A program made the position numbers and the translations under genes. Of a DNA stretch of 64,000 nucleotides, positions 63,865-64,000 are shown piece by piece (the first letter of the stretch is position 1; the number at the start of each line of letters is the position of its first letter). This DNA comes from Oscillospiraceae bacterium (lineage in GTDB: Bacteria; Bacillota; Clostridia; Saccharofermentanales; Saccharofermentanaceae), in the NCBI GenBank assembly GCA_902780785.1, contig CACZGS010000006.1, positions 159,630-223,629 on the forward strand, given 5' to 3'. The notes below the pieces were generated by a model, which was not told the DNA's origin, searched no databases, and was given only the letters and a program-made list of their open reading frames with translations.

Positions 63865-64000
63865 ATGAGGTATTGTATTAATTGTCACGCCCAGTTAACT
63901 GATGAAGATGTTTTCTGCATGAAATGCGGCACGAAGGTCGAAGTTGCCGAGAGGCTTTCTGCAGATGAGAGCATAGCGCTTGCAAAAAGCCTTGAGCAAA
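63865..64000 (+). CDS. Zinc-ribbon protein (N-terminal part, cut by window end)
   Basis: A 45-residue start of a longer protein with AGGAGG seven bases upstream of the ATG. A zinc ribbon is formed by CINC at residues 4-7 and CMKC about ten residues later, followed by an acidic helical segment. It resembles the ribbon at the start of the protein encoded at 19130. What follows lies outside the window. Confidence 0.75.
   Translation, partial: MRYCINCHAQLTDEDVFCMKCGTKVEVAERLSADESIALAKSLEQ

Overview
The window looks like chromosomal DNA of a strictly anaerobic low- to mid-GC Firmicute of the class Clostridia, probably a gut or rumen member of the Oscillospirales/Saccharofermentans type. This rests on strong AGGAGG-type ribosome binding sites, TTGACA/TATAAT promoters, EFR1-type ferredoxin and OPT transporters, a c-di-AMP cyclase and adjacent gltX-glnS. 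The genus is an inference; no rRNA is present.

Region 1 (1-16.6 kb) is a sulfur/metallocluster island. It opens with the end of an SsuABC-type importer and a DUF4418-FtsX-MacB exporter module. Next come two paralogous LysR regulators flanking an O-acetylhomoserine sulfhydrylase (metY) and a short-chain dehydrogenase. A nitrogenase-like operon follows (NifD-like, NifK-like, NifH-like, a NifX-NifB fusion and an unknown protein), then an HD-domain/Cys-rich/nitrilase operon. The nitrogenase-like proteins keep the P-cluster-type cysteines and one cofactor cysteine but seem to lack the FeMo-co histidine, and no nifE/nifN/nifV is present. With metY next door, the best reading is a methylthio-alkane-reductase-like system that releases methanethiol or sulfide from organic sulfur compounds and passes it to MetY for methionine synthesis. 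metY has a 5' leader with a 31-codon Cys/Met-rich peptide overlapping two mutually exclusive RNA stems, one a Rho-independent terminator. metY and the nitrogenase-like operon share an ACCTA-N9-TAGGT palindrome, which suggests a common sulfur regulator.

Region 2 (16.7-31.2 kb) holds a YcaQ-type glycosylase gene, serine hydrolase and zinc-ribbon genes, tmRNA (ssrA, minus strand), an amidase-like cell-wall protein, a PadR/DUF1700 membrane module, an unusual NCS1-permease/PlsC-acyltransferase/zinc-ribbon fusion, an OPT transporter with a PqqD-like partner, and a PlsC gene.

Region 3 (31.3-43.2 kb) holds an acyl-CoA synthetase, a YgjP-like metallopeptidase, a 1,730-residue DUF4011 helicase/nuclease of a type linked to phage defence, and a uracil salvage cluster (divergent upp, uraA, canonical upp).

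Region 4 (43.2-54 kb) holds an amino-acid ABC transporter whose binding-protein gene is separated from its permease/ATPase genes by a minus-strand block of surface-polysaccharide-type membrane genes. It also has a 40-bp tandem repeat before a MalY-type C-S lyase, and a TetR-EFR1 pair with a nested operator.

Region 5 (52.5-64 kb) holds glnS and gltX, a dehydroquinate-synthase-like protein, an M28-like lipoprotein, a CdaA-YbbR fusion, a beta-helix protein, a HEAT protein, a GH5-like lipoprotein, a GNAT enzyme, an SH3 lipoprotein, tRNA-Gly directly followed by a tRNA lacking its anticodon arm, and the start of a zinc-ribbon gene. All calls come from reading the sequence by eye; no alignments or searches were run.
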